Positions 25,040 to 33,387 of a stretch of 64,000 nucleotides of DNA are shown here, one piece after another. The position numbers and the translations under genes are program-made. Each line of letters starts with the position of its first letter. Positions within the stretch are counted from its first letter, which is position 1. The stretch comes from Chryseobacterium sp. (GTDB lineage Bacteria > Bacteroidota > Bacteroidia > Flavobacteriales > Weeksellaceae): NCBI RefSeq assembly GCF_008014695.1, contig NZ_VOXE01000003.1:584313-648312 (forward strand). The letters run 5' to 3'. The notes under the pieces were generated by a model. The model was given only the letters and a program-made list of their open reading frames with translations. It did not search any database and had not been told where the DNA came from.

Positions 25040-25337
25040 CAACTCTTTTATGTCAGTAGATTTCGTAGATCTTCCACCCGCTAATCTACTCAAAAAACCT
25101 TTCCACGCAACTATTCACCCATAAATTAATTATGGAATACACCCCATTCACCAAAAATCTTTAAAGACAATCAATAATTTTAATCAAAACTTTACCAATT
25201 CAGCAATAATTTTTTTAATTTTGGGTGAGTCCAAAAGAGAAGAAGCGCAGCACTATGCAGGTTGTTTTCAGCACAAAATGGGGGCGGTGCTGCTCAGTTT
25301 CCCGAAAACCTGTTGCACCTGTGCCTACAGTTTTCGG
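25040..25337. repeat. Long array repeat, copy D (right end of array)
   Basis: This copy starts CAACTCTTTTATG (25040), lacks the usual 75-bp hairpin, then runs through CCCGCTAATCTACTCAAAAA and the AATTCAGCAATAATTTTTTT core to CTGTTGCACCTGTGCC. It ends near 25337, where DUF6261 coding sequence begins abruptly. Confidence 0.65.
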
Positions 25338-25810
25338 GACATTACGAAGCCGACAAAAAACAGAAAGCCGAAAAACTGCTGGCCAATATGGCGATGTACG
25401 GCAGCGGAATCGCGCGCCAGAATTATCAGTCGGAAACCGCCACGCTGAACAATATGCTGAACGATTTTGCGAACAAACCGGAACTGGCCGCGGCAGTGAC
25501 GGCTTTCAGTCTGCAGCCCTGGCTCAGCGAGCTGCAGGACGCCAACACGCAGTTTAATGACGAATACCTCACCCGAACCCAGGAATACGGCGCCGCCAAT
25601 CCGGAGACCATCAAATCCAAAAGGGAGAAAGTGAATGAGACGTATTACGCCCTTCGCGACCGCATCGATGCGCTGCACACGTTGGCAGAAACGCCGCCAT
25701 CGCCTTATACTACGGTGATTAATCAGCTCAATGCACTCACCGATCAGTACAATGCATTGCTGCTTCACCGCGTAGCGCCGCCGGGAAACCCAAGCGCTCC
25801 TGGAGAATAA
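25337..25810 (+). pseudogene. DUF6261 family protein, 3' remnant
   Basis: From 25337 the frame encodes about 157 residues with the helical, Ala/Asn-rich character of DUF6261 proteins common in Chryseobacterium (YEADKKQKAEKLLANMAMYG, then QPWLSELQDANTQFNDEYL and REKVNETYYALRDRIDAL). Such proteins are usually about 230-250 residues, so roughly the N-terminal third is missing. Upstream of 25337 the frame is array repeat D, not gene sequence; the nominal ATG at 25262 lies inside that repeat. The GC is far higher than in the array. The missing 5' part is not seen at the other end of the array. A functional short protein is possible but unlikely. Confidence 0.65.
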
Positions 25811-25826
25811 AACCTTTGATTATGAC

Positions 25827-25855
25827 AGAAAAACCGCCGGCTTGGTGGTTTTTCT
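25827..25855 (+). terminator. Rho-independent terminator after the DUF6261 remnant
   Basis: A 12-bp stem (AGAAAAACCGCC / GGTGGTTTTTCT, one G-U pair) with a GGCTT loop ends in T's, 17 bp after the stop. Confidence 0.85.
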
Positions 25856-25949
25856 TTAGCAATACGCCAAAAGCAATAAGCCATAAGCGGAATCTGTGTG
25901 TGCTGCATTGCAATCCCCAATGCACCGCTTCAAATTTTCATTAACTTTA

Positions 25950-25992
25950 TCAACTCAACAACTCAACAACTCAACAACTTAACAACTTAACC
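25950..25992 (+). repeat. 9-bp tandem repeat before the dienoyl-CoA reductase gene
   Basis: About four to five copies of CAACTCAACA-type 9-mers (later ones CAACTTAA) lie immediately before the ATG at 26001, in the presumed leader. Confidence 0.75.
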
Positions 25993-26000
25993 TTTTCCCA

Positions 26001-26879
26001 ATGAAATACACAGAACCCATGCTGCGCGAAGGCGCCCTGAAAGATAAAGTAGCCATTGTAACCGGTGGCGGAAGCGGTCTTGGCAAGGCCATGACCAAAT
26101 ATTTCCTCGAACTCGGCGCTAAAGTCGTCATCACTTCCCGGAATCTGGAAAAACTGCAGACCACTGCAAAGGAACTCGAAGAACAGACGGGCGGAAAAGT
26201 GCTCTGCGTAGCCTGCGACGTACGAAACTGGGATGAGGTAGAAGCCATGAAGGACGCCGCAATAAAGGAATTCGGCAGAATCGATATCCTGCTCAACAAC
26301 GCGGCCGGAAATTTCATCTCTCCTACCGAAAGACTCACGCATTCTGCCTTTGATTCCATTCTCGATATTGTTCTGAAAGGCACAAAAAACTGTACGCTTT
26401 CCGTCGGGAAATACTGGATCGAAAATAAAATCCCCGGAACCGTGCTGAATATTGTCACCACTTATGCCTGGACAGGTTCTGCTTACGTAGTTCCTTCGGC
26501 GTGTGCAAAAGCCGGAGTGCTGGCAATGACGAGAAGTCTTGCGGTAGAATGGGCAAAATACGGCATCCGCTTCAACGCCATCGCACCGGGACCTTTTCCA
26601 ACAAAAGGCGCTTGGGACCGTTTGCTTCCGGGAGATTTGCAGGAGAAGTTCGACATGCGGAAAAAAGTGCCCCTCCGAAGAGTCGGCGAACACCAGGAAC
26701 TGGCGAATCTGGCCGCTTATCTGGTTTCCGATTATTCTGCTTATATGAATGGGGAAGTCGTAACCATCGACGGCGGCGAATGGCTTCAGGGTGCAGGGGA
26801 ATTCAATATGCTCGAGGAAATTCCGCAGGAAATGTGGGACATGCTGGAAGCCATGATTAAAGCAAAAAAATCAAATTAA
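26001..26879 (+). CDS. SDR oxidoreductase, 2,4-dienoyl-CoA reductase (DECR1-like)
   Basis: This 292-residue short-chain dehydrogenase resembles mitochondrial/peroxisomal DECR, an NADPH enzyme that reduces 2,4-dienoyl-CoA so that polyunsaturated fatty acids can enter beta-oxidation. The Rossmann motif is TGGGSGLGKA, with NNAAGNF as the NAG-like motif. In place of the classical YxxxK it has VVPSACAKAGV, the same type of active site as DECR, with Lys kept. The C-terminal ANLAAYLVSDYSAYMNGEVV and GGEWL also follow DECR. The start ATG at 26001 has a short GAGG-poor leader after the tandem repeats. Confidence 0.88.
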   Translation: MKYTEPMLREGALKDKVAIVTGGGSGLGKAMTKYFLELGAKVVITSRNLEKLQTTAKELEEQTGGKVLCVACDVRNWDEVEAMKDAAIKEFGRIDILLNNAAGNFISPTERLTHSAFDSILDIVLKGTKNCTLSVGKYWIENKIPGTVLNIVTTYAWTGSAYVVPSACAKAGVLAMTRSLAVEWAKYGIRFNAIAPGPFPTKGAWDRLLPGDLQEKFDMRKKVPLRRVGEHQELANLAAYLVSDYSAYMNGEVVTIDGGEWLQGAGEFNMLEEIPQEMWDMLEAMIKAKKSN

Positions 26880-26933
26880 CAGCACCTGTGTAACAAAAAA
26901 GGCTTTTTTTCATACCTATTAATAAATAATCAT

Positions 26934-29159
26934 ATGAAAATCAAATTTTCTGGACTTATCCTGGCTGTTGCGATGGCTGTTCCTGCCGCTTTCTCGGCGC
27001 AGAACGAAACTCCAAAATACAGCTACACCGAAGCTTTCAAACCTTTTTTTTATCAGAATAACGGGACCGAAACCCGTTCTGCAAGCGGCAAACCCGGCCA
27101 CCATTACTGGCAGAACAGCGCCGATTATGTGCTGAATGCTACCCTGAACGAGCAGAAAAAAGAAATCAAAGGCACTGCAGAAATCACGTACACGAACAAC
27201 AGTTTCGATACCTTGGAATTTCTCTGGCTTCAGCTGGATCAGAATTTATTCAGGAAAAATTCAAGAGGAAATGCAGTGATTCCGGTGGGAGGCAGCAGAA
27301 ATGGCGCACACGGCGATTTTGATGGTGGCTACACCATTCAGTCAGTGGAAATTGTTTCGGAGAATGGGAAAAAAATAAAAAGCGCTGCAAAATATACCGT
27401 TTCCGACACACGGATGCAGATTAGCCTTCCCACTGAGCTTAAAGCTGGCGGCGGCGAAATAAAATTAAAAATCACCTATTCGTTTACCTCACCCGATTAC
27501 GGCTCAGACCGGATGGGTGTTGAAGATACCAAAAACGGTAAAATCTTCACGATTGCCCAGTGGTATCCAAGAATGTGTGTGTATGACGATGTGATGGGCT
27601 GGAACACGCTTCCTTATCTGGGAGCAGGCGAATTTTACCTTGAGTACGGCAGCATTACTGCGAATCTTACGGTACCTTCCAATCATTATGTGGTAGCTTC
27701 AGGCGCACTGCTTAATGCGAAAGAAGTATATTCCGACGACCAGAACAGGAAATGGGAACTGGCAAAAAACAGTGATAAAACCGTTATGATCCGTTCGGCA
27801 GCCGAAGTAAATGCCGGTCCTAAAACTGCAAATTCTACCAAGACCTGGAAGTTTAAAATTGATAAAGCCCGTGATTTTGCCTGGGCTTCTTCCGCTGCAT
27901 TTATTCTGGATGCTGCAAGAATCAATCTTCCGAGCGGTAAAAAATCAATGGCAATATCCGCTTATCCCGTGGAAAGCGACGGAACTGAAGCATGGGGAAG
28001 GTCTACGGAATATACGAAATCTTCCATCGAACATTATTCAAAACAGTGGTATGAATATACCTATCCTGCCGCAGTAAATGTTGCCGGAAATGAAGGGGGA
28101 ATGGAATATCCTGGAATCGTATTCTGTCATATGAATTCAAAAGGCTATGATTTATGGGGGGTGACCGATCATGAATTCGGACACAACTGGTTTCCGATGA
28201 TCGTAGGATCCAACGAAAGGCTTTTCGCCTGGATGGATGAAGGATTCAACACCTTCATTAATTCCATTTCCGAAAAAGCTTTCAACAATGGCGAATATTA
28301 CCAGCCGAAATCTTTGCAGAGCCTGTCTGCTGCCCTTAACAACGACAATATGGAACCGGTAATGACCGCTCCTGATAATTTAAAAGAAATGAACCTCGGC
28401 TATCTCGGTTATTACAAACCGGGCGCCGGCTTAACCATGCTTCGTGAGAATATTCTGGGCGAAGAGAAATTTGATAACGCTTTCAGAGAATACATCAAGA
28501 GATGGGCATTTAAACATCCGACTCCGGAAGATTTCTTCAGAACAATGGAAAATGTTTCAGGCGAGGAACTGAACTGGTTCTGGAGAGGATGGTTCATGAA
28601 CAAATGGAAAATTGACCAGAGTGTGAAAAGTGTGAAATATGTTGACGGAAATTTTGCGAAAGGATCCCTTATCAAACTTGAAAATATCGGTCAGTTGCCG
28701 ATGCCGGTTGATCTGGAAGTGAAATATAAAGACGGAACAAGCCAGAATATTAAACTTCCTGTGGAAATCTGGAAAAGAAATACAGAATGGACTTTTGAAG
28801 CGCCGACTACAAAAGAGATCGTTTCGGTAAAACTCGATCCTAAGGGAACCTTACCTGATGCCGACCTTTCGAATAATACCGTAAAAATGGGTGATGCAGC
28901 CACTGCAGAAAAAGTGAACCTTCAGGAATTTACCGGAATTTTCTCTTCACCGAAAATTCCCGGTCTGAAATTTACCTTGAAAGTGGAAAATGGCAAACTC
29001 ATGGCACAGGCTACCGGACAACAGTTTTTCCCACTCGATTATGAGGGTGATGGAAAATTCAGCTTCGCAATGGCAGGAATTGAAATGCAGTTCAGCAAAG
29101 ACCGAAAAAACTTTGACATTACTCAGGGTGGACAGACCATCAATTTCATTAAAGAATAA
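26934..29159 (+). CDS. M1 family metallopeptidase
   Basis: This 741-residue exported aminopeptidase has a signal peptide (to about residue 22, ending AFSAQ). The exopeptidase substrate motif here reads GGMEYPG instead of GAMEN, and the zinc motif is HEFGHNWF (about residue 412) with the third ligand Glu in AWMDEGFN, so the active site is complete. A beta-rich C-terminal part (about 600-741) follows, ending with a lipocalin-like strand section. Such M1 enzymes in flavobacteria process peptides in the periplasm. It ends at a strong terminator facing clpB. Confidence 0.9.
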   Translation: MKIKFSGLILAVAMAVPAAFSAQNETPKYSYTEAFKPFFYQNNGTETRSASGKPGHHYWQNSADYVLNATLNEQKKEIKGTAEITYTNNSFDTLEFLWLQLDQNLFRKNSRGNAVIPVGGSRNGAHGDFDGGYTIQSVEIVSENGKKIKSAAKYTVSDTRMQISLPTELKAGGGEIKLKITYSFTSPDYGSDRMGVEDTKNGKIFTIAQWYPRMCVYDDVMGWNTLPYLGAGEFYLEYGSITANLTVPSNHYVVASGALLNAKEVYSDDQNRKWELAKNSDKTVMIRSAAEVNAGPKTANSTKTWKFKIDKARDFAWASSAAFILDAARINLPSGKKSMAISAYPVESDGTEAWGRSTEYTKSSIEHYSKQWYEYTYPAAVNVAGNEGGMEYPGIVFCHMNSKGYDLWGVTDHEFGHNWFPMIVGSNERLFAWMDEGFNTFINSISEKAFNNGEYYQPKSLQSLSAALNNDNMEPVMTAPDNLKEMNLGYLGYYKPGAGLTMLRENILGEEKFDNAFREYIKRWAFKHPTPEDFFRTMENVSGEELNWFWRGWFMNKWKIDQSVKSVKYVDGNFAKGSLIKLENIGQLPMPVDLEVKYKDGTSQNIKLPVEIWKRNTEWTFEAPTTKEIVSVKLDPKGTLPDADLSNNTVKMGDAATAEKVNLQEFTGIFSSPKIPGLKFTLKVENGKLMAQATGQQFFPLDYEGDGKFSFAMAGIEMQFSKDRKNFDITQGGQTINFIKE

Positions 29160-29170
29160 AATACTCAACC

Positions 29171-29236
29171 GTCATTGCGAGCGGAATGCAGTGAAGCAAT
29201 ACCATTATCTATCGACGGTTGGTAGTTCCTCGCAAG
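29171..29236. repeat. REP-like intergenic repeat
   Basis: GTCATTGCGAG followed by GAAGCAAT, then a partly inverted TCCTCGCAAG at the right end. Same family as 19698-19735. Confidence 0.5.
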
Positions 29237-29244
29237 TACAGTAA

Positions 29245-29290
29245 ATAAAACAAACCCTTCGAAGCGTAAACTTCGGAGGGTTTGTTTTAT
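29245..29290. terminator. Bidirectional terminator between the M1 gene and clpB
   Basis: A 20-bp stem (29245-29264 with 29271-29290, one G-T pair) and a 6-nt loop, with A-runs left and T-runs right. It serves both converging genes. Confidence 0.9.
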
Positions 29291-29309
29291 AATCAGGGAG
29301 GTGTAAGTT

Positions 29310-31901
29310 TTATTCCGCCGGTCTGAAAACCAAGCCGCTTTCATCAAAATAATCGAGGATAATGCGGTCGCCGTCGTTTACATTTCCTGCAAGGATTTCT
29401 TTCGACAGTTTATTCAGCACTTCCTGCTGCAACACTCTTTTCAGCGGTCTGGCCCCGAAACTTGGGTCATAACCTTTGTTCGTGATATAGTTGATGGCGT
29501 CTTCGGTAGCTGTCATCAGGATTCCCCGTTTTTCCAGCATTTTGTTGAAGCCGCGAAGCTGATAATGTACAATTTTTCCGATTTCTTTTTTGTTTAAAGG
29601 CTGGAAGAGTACAATTTCATCAATCCGGTTAAGAAACTCCGGTCTTAGGGTCTGTTTCAGCAGGCTGAAGACTTCTTCCTTCGTCTTATCAACGATTTCA
29701 TCCACATTGTCATCCGTAATATTTTCAAAATTCTCCTGAATCAGATGTGAACCGAGGTTCGAAGTCATGATGATGATGGAATTCTTGAAATTCACCACAC
29801 GTCCTTTATTGTCGGTCAGTCGGCCGTCATCCAGAACCTGCAGCAAAGTGTTGAAAACATCGGGATGTGCTTTTTCAACTTCGTCGAGAAGCACTACCGA
29901 ATAAGGTCTTCTGCGTACTGCCTCGGTCAGCTGGCCGCCTTCATCGTAACCTACATATCCCGGAGGAGCGCCTACAAGTCTTGAAACCGAATGCCTTTCC
30001 TGATATTCACTCATGTCAATCCGCGTCATATTGTTTTCGTCATCGAAAAGATATTCTGCAAGTGCTTTCGCGAGCTCTGTTTTCCCAACCCCTGTAGTTC
30101 CCAGAAAAAGGAAACTTCCGATCGGTTTTTTTTCGTCATTAAGCCCGGCCCGGTTTCTGCGGATGGCATCGGCGACCGAAGTAATGGCTTCTTCCTGACC
30201 CACCACTCTTTTGTGGAGCTGGTCTTCAAGATGCAGGAGTTTTTCCCTTTCACTCTGCAGCAGTTTCATGACCGGAATTCCGGTCCATTTAGAAATGACT
30301 TCAGAAATATTTTCGGCGGTGACTTCTTCTTTGATCAGCTCATTCTGGTGGTTCTGCATCTCGAGTTCGAGTTTTTGCAGTTCACTTTCTTTTTCCTTGA
30401 TTTTCCCGTACTGAATTTCTGCTACTTTTGCATAATCTCCGGCACGCGAAGCACGTTCGGCTTCATGTTTCAAAGCCTCAATATCATTTTTAATGGATGT
30501 GAGATCTTCAGATTTCTGCTTTTCCTTCAGCCATTTCGCATAGATCTCGTTGCGTTGTTCCGAGATCTTCGATATGTCTTCCTTCAGATGATTGATCTTC
30601 GTTTCATTTCCTTCCCGGGAAATGGCGGCGAGTTCAATTTCCATCTGCATGAGTTTACGGTCGAGAACATCGAGTTCTTCCGGTTTTGAATTGATTTCCA
30701 TTCTGAGTTTTGCGGAAGCTTCATCGATCAAATCAATGGCTTTATCCGGCAGAAAACGGTCTGTAATATAACGTTGCGACTGCTCTACGGCAGCGATTAT
30801 CGCTTCGTCTTTGATTCTTACTTTGTGGTGGGCTTCGTATTTGTCTTTGATTCCGCGAAGAATCGAAATTGCGGATTCGGTATCCGGTTCTTCCACCATC
30901 ACTTTCTGGAAACGTCTTTCAAGCGCTTTGTCTTTTTCAAAATATTTCTGATATTCATTTAAAGTCGTTGCACCGATTGCTCTTAGTTCTCCCCGTGCCA
31001 AAGCGGGTTTCAGGATATTTGCTGCATCCATCGCACCTTCGCCGCCGCCGGCTCCTACCAGCGTGTGGATTTCATCAATGAAAAGAATGATTTGCCCGTC
31101 GGATTTAATGACTTCATTCACAACTGATTTCAGTCTTTCTTCAAACTCTCCTTTGTATTTTGCACCGGCGATCAGCGCACCCATGTCGAGGGAAAAAAGT
31201 GTTTTGTCCATCAGGTTCTCGGGAATGTCCCCTGAAATAATACGGTGCGCAATTCCCTCGGCGATCGCCGTTTTCCCGACTCCCGGTTCACCGATTAAAA
31301 TGGGGTTGTTTTTTGTTCTCCGCGATAAAATCTGCAGAACCCTGCGGATTTCCTCGTCACGGCCGATGACCGGATCGAGCTTTCCTTCTGCTGCGAGTTC
31401 GTTGAAGTTTTTCGCGTATTTGTTCAGACTCTGATAGGTTTCCTCAGAACTTGCAGAAGTGGCTTTTGAGCCTTTTCTGAGTTCATTGATGGCGGCTTCC
31501 AGACCTTTTTTCGTAACGCCCATGTCTTTCAGCATTTTTGAAACGTCGGAATTCACTTCCAGAAGAGAGAGCCAGAGGTGTTCAATCGTCACATATTCGT
31601 CGCCCATTTTCTTCGCGATATTCGGGGCATCTAATAAGACTTTGTTCGCGGACTGCGAGAGATAGATGCTTCCGCCTTCCACTTTCGGGAGCTTTTCAAG
31701 ATTTTCGCGGTTACGGTCTCTCACTAAACTGAGTTCTGCTTCCGATTTCTTCATGAGAAAAACCGAGATGTTTTCATCTGACTGAAGAATCCCTTCAAGC
31801 AAATGCTGAGGTTCAATACTCTGGTGGCCGAACTCCATAGCAATTTGCTGTGCTTTCTGGATGGCTTCCTGCGATTTAACGGTATATTGGTTTAAGTTCA
31901 T
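29310..31901 (-). CDS. clpB: ATP-dependent chaperone ClpB
   Basis: ClpB is the hexameric disaggregase that pulls proteins out of aggregates with DnaK. The 863-residue length fits if translation starts at the ATG at 31901 (MNLNQYTVKSQEA), the usual ClpB start; an ATG 39 bp upstream would add a stretch unlike the family. Domains: N-domain (1-145), AAA-1 with Walker A GEPGVGKTAI and Walker B ILFIDEIHT, a coiled-coil middle domain (about 405-525), AAA-2 with GTTGVGKTELAKALA and VVLLDEVEKAHPD. It forms its own transcript; a TAAATTTG -7 box lies about 40 bp upstream. Confidence 0.96.
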   Translation of the reverse strand: MNLNQYTVKSQEAIQKAQQIAMEFGHQSIEPQHLLEGILQSDENISVFLMKKSEAELSLVRDRNRENLEKLPKVEGGSIYLSQSANKVLLDAPNIAKKMGDEYVTIEHLWLSLLEVNSDVSKMLKDMGVTKKGLEAAINELRKGSKATSASSEETYQSLNKYAKNFNELAAEGKLDPVIGRDEEIRRVLQILSRRTKNNPILIGEPGVGKTAIAEGIAHRIISGDIPENLMDKTLFSLDMGALIAGAKYKGEFEERLKSVVNEVIKSDGQIILFIDEIHTLVGAGGGEGAMDAANILKPALARGELRAIGATTLNEYQKYFEKDKALERRFQKVMVEEPDTESAISILRGIKDKYEAHHKVRIKDEAIIAAVEQSQRYITDRFLPDKAIDLIDEASAKLRMEINSKPEELDVLDRKLMQMEIELAAISREGNETKINHLKEDISKISEQRNEIYAKWLKEKQKSEDLTSIKNDIEALKHEAERASRAGDYAKVAEIQYGKIKEKESELQKLELEMQNHQNELIKEEVTAENISEVISKWTGIPVMKLLQSEREKLLHLEDQLHKRVVGQEEAITSVADAIRRNRAGLNDEKKPIGSFLFLGTTGVGKTELAKALAEYLFDDENNMTRIDMSEYQERHSVSRLVGAPPGYVGYDEGGQLTEAVRRRPYSVVLLDEVEKAHPDVFNTLLQVLDDGRLTDNKGRVVNFKNSIIIMTSNLGSHLIQENFENITDDNVDEIVDKTKEEVFSLLKQTLRPEFLNRIDEIVLFQPLNKKEIGKIVHYQLRGFNKMLEKRGILMTATEDAINYITNKGYDPSFGARPLKRVLQQEVLNKLSKEILAGNVNDGDRIILDYFDESGLVFRPAE

Positions 31902-31941
31902 AAGAATTGGTTTTTTGGTTTTGAAACACGAAGAACCCATA

Positions 31942-31973
31942 CAAATTTATGGATTCTTTCCTGCAATTATCAA
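31942..31973 (-). promoter_or_regulatory. Candidate clpB promoter
   Basis: On the minus strand TAAATTTG (31942-31949) matches the Bacteroidetes -7 consensus TAnnTTTG, with a TTG about 21 bp upstream (31971-31973). The predicted start is about 34 nt before the clpB ATG. Confidence 0.5.
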
Positions 31974-32009
31974 TCTTTTTAATCAAAATCGTTATCCGCA
32001 AAAACCATT

Positions 32010-32093
32010 CTTTAAGCATTTTTTATAAATTTTTAAGACAAAATTTCCGTTTTAAGCATTTGAGCACGTGATAGTTAAGACAAAATTTCCGGA
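32010..32093. repeat. Two-copy 42-bp tandem repeat between clpB and paaE
   Basis: TTTAAGCATT followed about 22 bp later by TTAAGACAAAATTTCCG occurs twice with a 42-bp period (17-bp exact copies at 32033 and 32075). It lies in the 347-bp divergent intergenic region that otherwise holds no gene. An operator for the paa operon, or for clpB, would fit its place. Confidence 0.65.
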
Positions 32094-32205
32094 TTTAACA
32101 GTTTTGGTGATTGAAATGATGACTAAATTGATTAGTACTCATGTCTTTTTAAATGAAGAAAATATGAGGATATACAAATGGATTTTTTACCCTTAAAAAA
32201 ATCAG

Positions 32206-32213
32206 TATATTTG
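32206..32213 (+). promoter_or_regulatory. Candidate paaE promoter -7 element
   Basis: TATATTTG matches the Bacteroidetes TAnnTTTG -7 consensus, 35 bp before the paaE start; the -33 TTTG is not clear. Confidence 0.5.
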
Positions 32214-32248
32214 TTGGACTCACATTTTTCGAGTTTTTTTATAAAAAT

Positions 32249-33337
32249 ATGCATCATTTTCATTTATTAAAAACAGTACGGGTAACGAAGGAAACGAATG
32301 ATTCCGTAAACATAGCTTTTGAGATTCCGCAGCATCTGCGTCATGAATTTGCTTTTAAGCAGGGGCAGTATCTGAATGTCCGGTTCATTTTCGGGGACGA
32401 AGATTTACGACGTTCTTACTCCATTGTGAATGCGCCGAGCGAAGGGAATTCCGAACTTGAAATTTTGGTAAAACATCTGGAAGACGGAAGGGTTTCCACG
32501 TTTTTAAATACAGAACTGAAGCTGGGTGATTCGGTGGAAGTACTTGCGCCAATGGGGCATTTCTTTACCAATTATCATGCTTCCAACGAGAAAACATATA
32601 TCGGATTGGCAGCAGGAAGCGGGATTTCTCCGGTCTTGTCCAATTTAAAGGAGGCACTTTATCAGGAGCCGAAAAGCAAAGCTTATCTTTTTTTCAGCAA
32701 TAAAAGTGTAAACGATATTATTTTCAAGAAAGAAATCGACGGGCTTGTGGAAAAATTCGCAGGTCGTTTGAAAGTGATTTACCTGCTTTCGCGGGAGAAA
32801 CATTATGAGGACGAACTCTTTGAAGGCAGAATTTCGGCCGAAAAACTGGAGGGTCTGTTTGAAAGACTTCCGGAAATTAAAGTGCAGGACGCTACGTTCT
32901 TCATCTGCGGGCCTTCGGAAATGATTAAAGGCATTTCCGGTTATCTGAAAAACGATAAAAAAGTACCGTCGCTTCAGATCATGTACGAATATTACGCCGC
33001 TCCCGACGATGAAGAGAATGCGGAAATGAGCGACGAGTTTAAAGCAATTCCCAATTTGGAAAGCATGGTGACGCTGATTATTGATGATGATGAATATTCT
33101 TTCCATCTTAATTCGAAGAAAAGAAGCATTCTGGATCAGGCATTAAATGACAAGCTTCCGGTTCCTTTCGCGTGCAAAGGCGGCGTTTGCTGTACCTGTA
33201 AAGCGCAGGTCATGGAAGGGGAGGTGTTTATGGAAAAGAACTTTGCCCTTACTGACGATGAGGTCGCGAGAGGATTCGTCCTTACCTGTCAGTGCCATCC
33301 CACGACGAATGTTGTGATGCTGAATTACGATGTTTAA
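32249..33337 (+). CDS. paaE: Phenylacetyl-CoA epoxidase reductase subunit PaaE
   Basis: PaaE passes electrons from NADPH to the PaaA di-iron site of phenylacetyl-CoA epoxidase. The 362-residue protein has an FAD/NADP ferredoxin-reductase domain (about 1-235, with RSYSIVNAPSEG for FAD and GLAAGSGISPVLS for NADP) and a C-terminal plant-type 2Fe-2S domain. The ligands are in CKGGVCCTCKAQ and the later LTCQC. Unusually, it is the first gene of the operon; in E. coli the order is A-B-C-D-E. A tandem repeat and a TATATTTG box precede it. Confidence 0.93.
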   Translation: MHHFHLLKTVRVTKETNDSVNIAFEIPQHLRHEFAFKQGQYLNVRFIFGDEDLRRSYSIVNAPSEGNSELEILVKHLEDGRVSTFLNTELKLGDSVEVLAPMGHFFTNYHASNEKTYIGLAAGSGISPVLSNLKEALYQEPKSKAYLFFSNKSVNDIIFKKEIDGLVEKFAGRLKVIYLLSREKHYEDELFEGRISAEKLEGLFERLPEIKVQDATFFICGPSEMIKGISGYLKNDKKVPSLQIMYEYYAAPDDEENAEMSDEFKAIPNLESMVTLIIDDDEYSFHLNSKKRSILDQALNDKLPVPFACKGGVCCTCKAQVMEGEVFMEKNFALTDDEVARGFVLTCQCHPTTNVVMLNYDV

Positions 33338-33387
33338 CAGAGCTTCGGGGTTATTGAAATCCTGAAAGTTTTCAAAACTAAAAAACG

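Larger units (their letters stand above)
19700..25337 (-). mobile_element. Integron-like gene cassette array (no integrase in window)
   Basis: Six unrelated small genes (about 120-256 residues) all lie on the minus strand between core genes and are clearly more AT-rich than their flanks. Each has a short leader (about 28-80 nt) that begins right after a GTT[AG] boundary. Each, except the last, is followed by a TAAC...GTTA imperfect palindrome or by a long repeat with TAAC/GTTA or CAAC/GTTG ends. In minus-strand order: repeat D, Abi-alpha gene, repeat C, TIMP-like gene, repeat B, membrane protein, site iii, unknown, site ii, repeat A, WapI-like, site i, unknown, truncated repeat tail. This matches the layout of integron cassettes (attC sites, GTTRRRY boundary), but the sites are not a perfect match to the classical consensus and no integrase gene is visible. 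Confidence 0.6.

Noticed and set aside
25262-25336. ATG start for the DUF6261-like frame
   Set aside because: This stretch matches the other array repeats, so it is repeat sequence fused in frame by chance.
19700-25337. Insertion sequence or transposon
   Set aside because: No transposase, resolvase or integrase gene is seen, and no target-site duplication is evident.
29991-30689. 232-residue plus-strand ORF within clpB
   Set aside because: Antisense shadow of clpB, rich in Phe as expected from reversed Lys/Glu codons.
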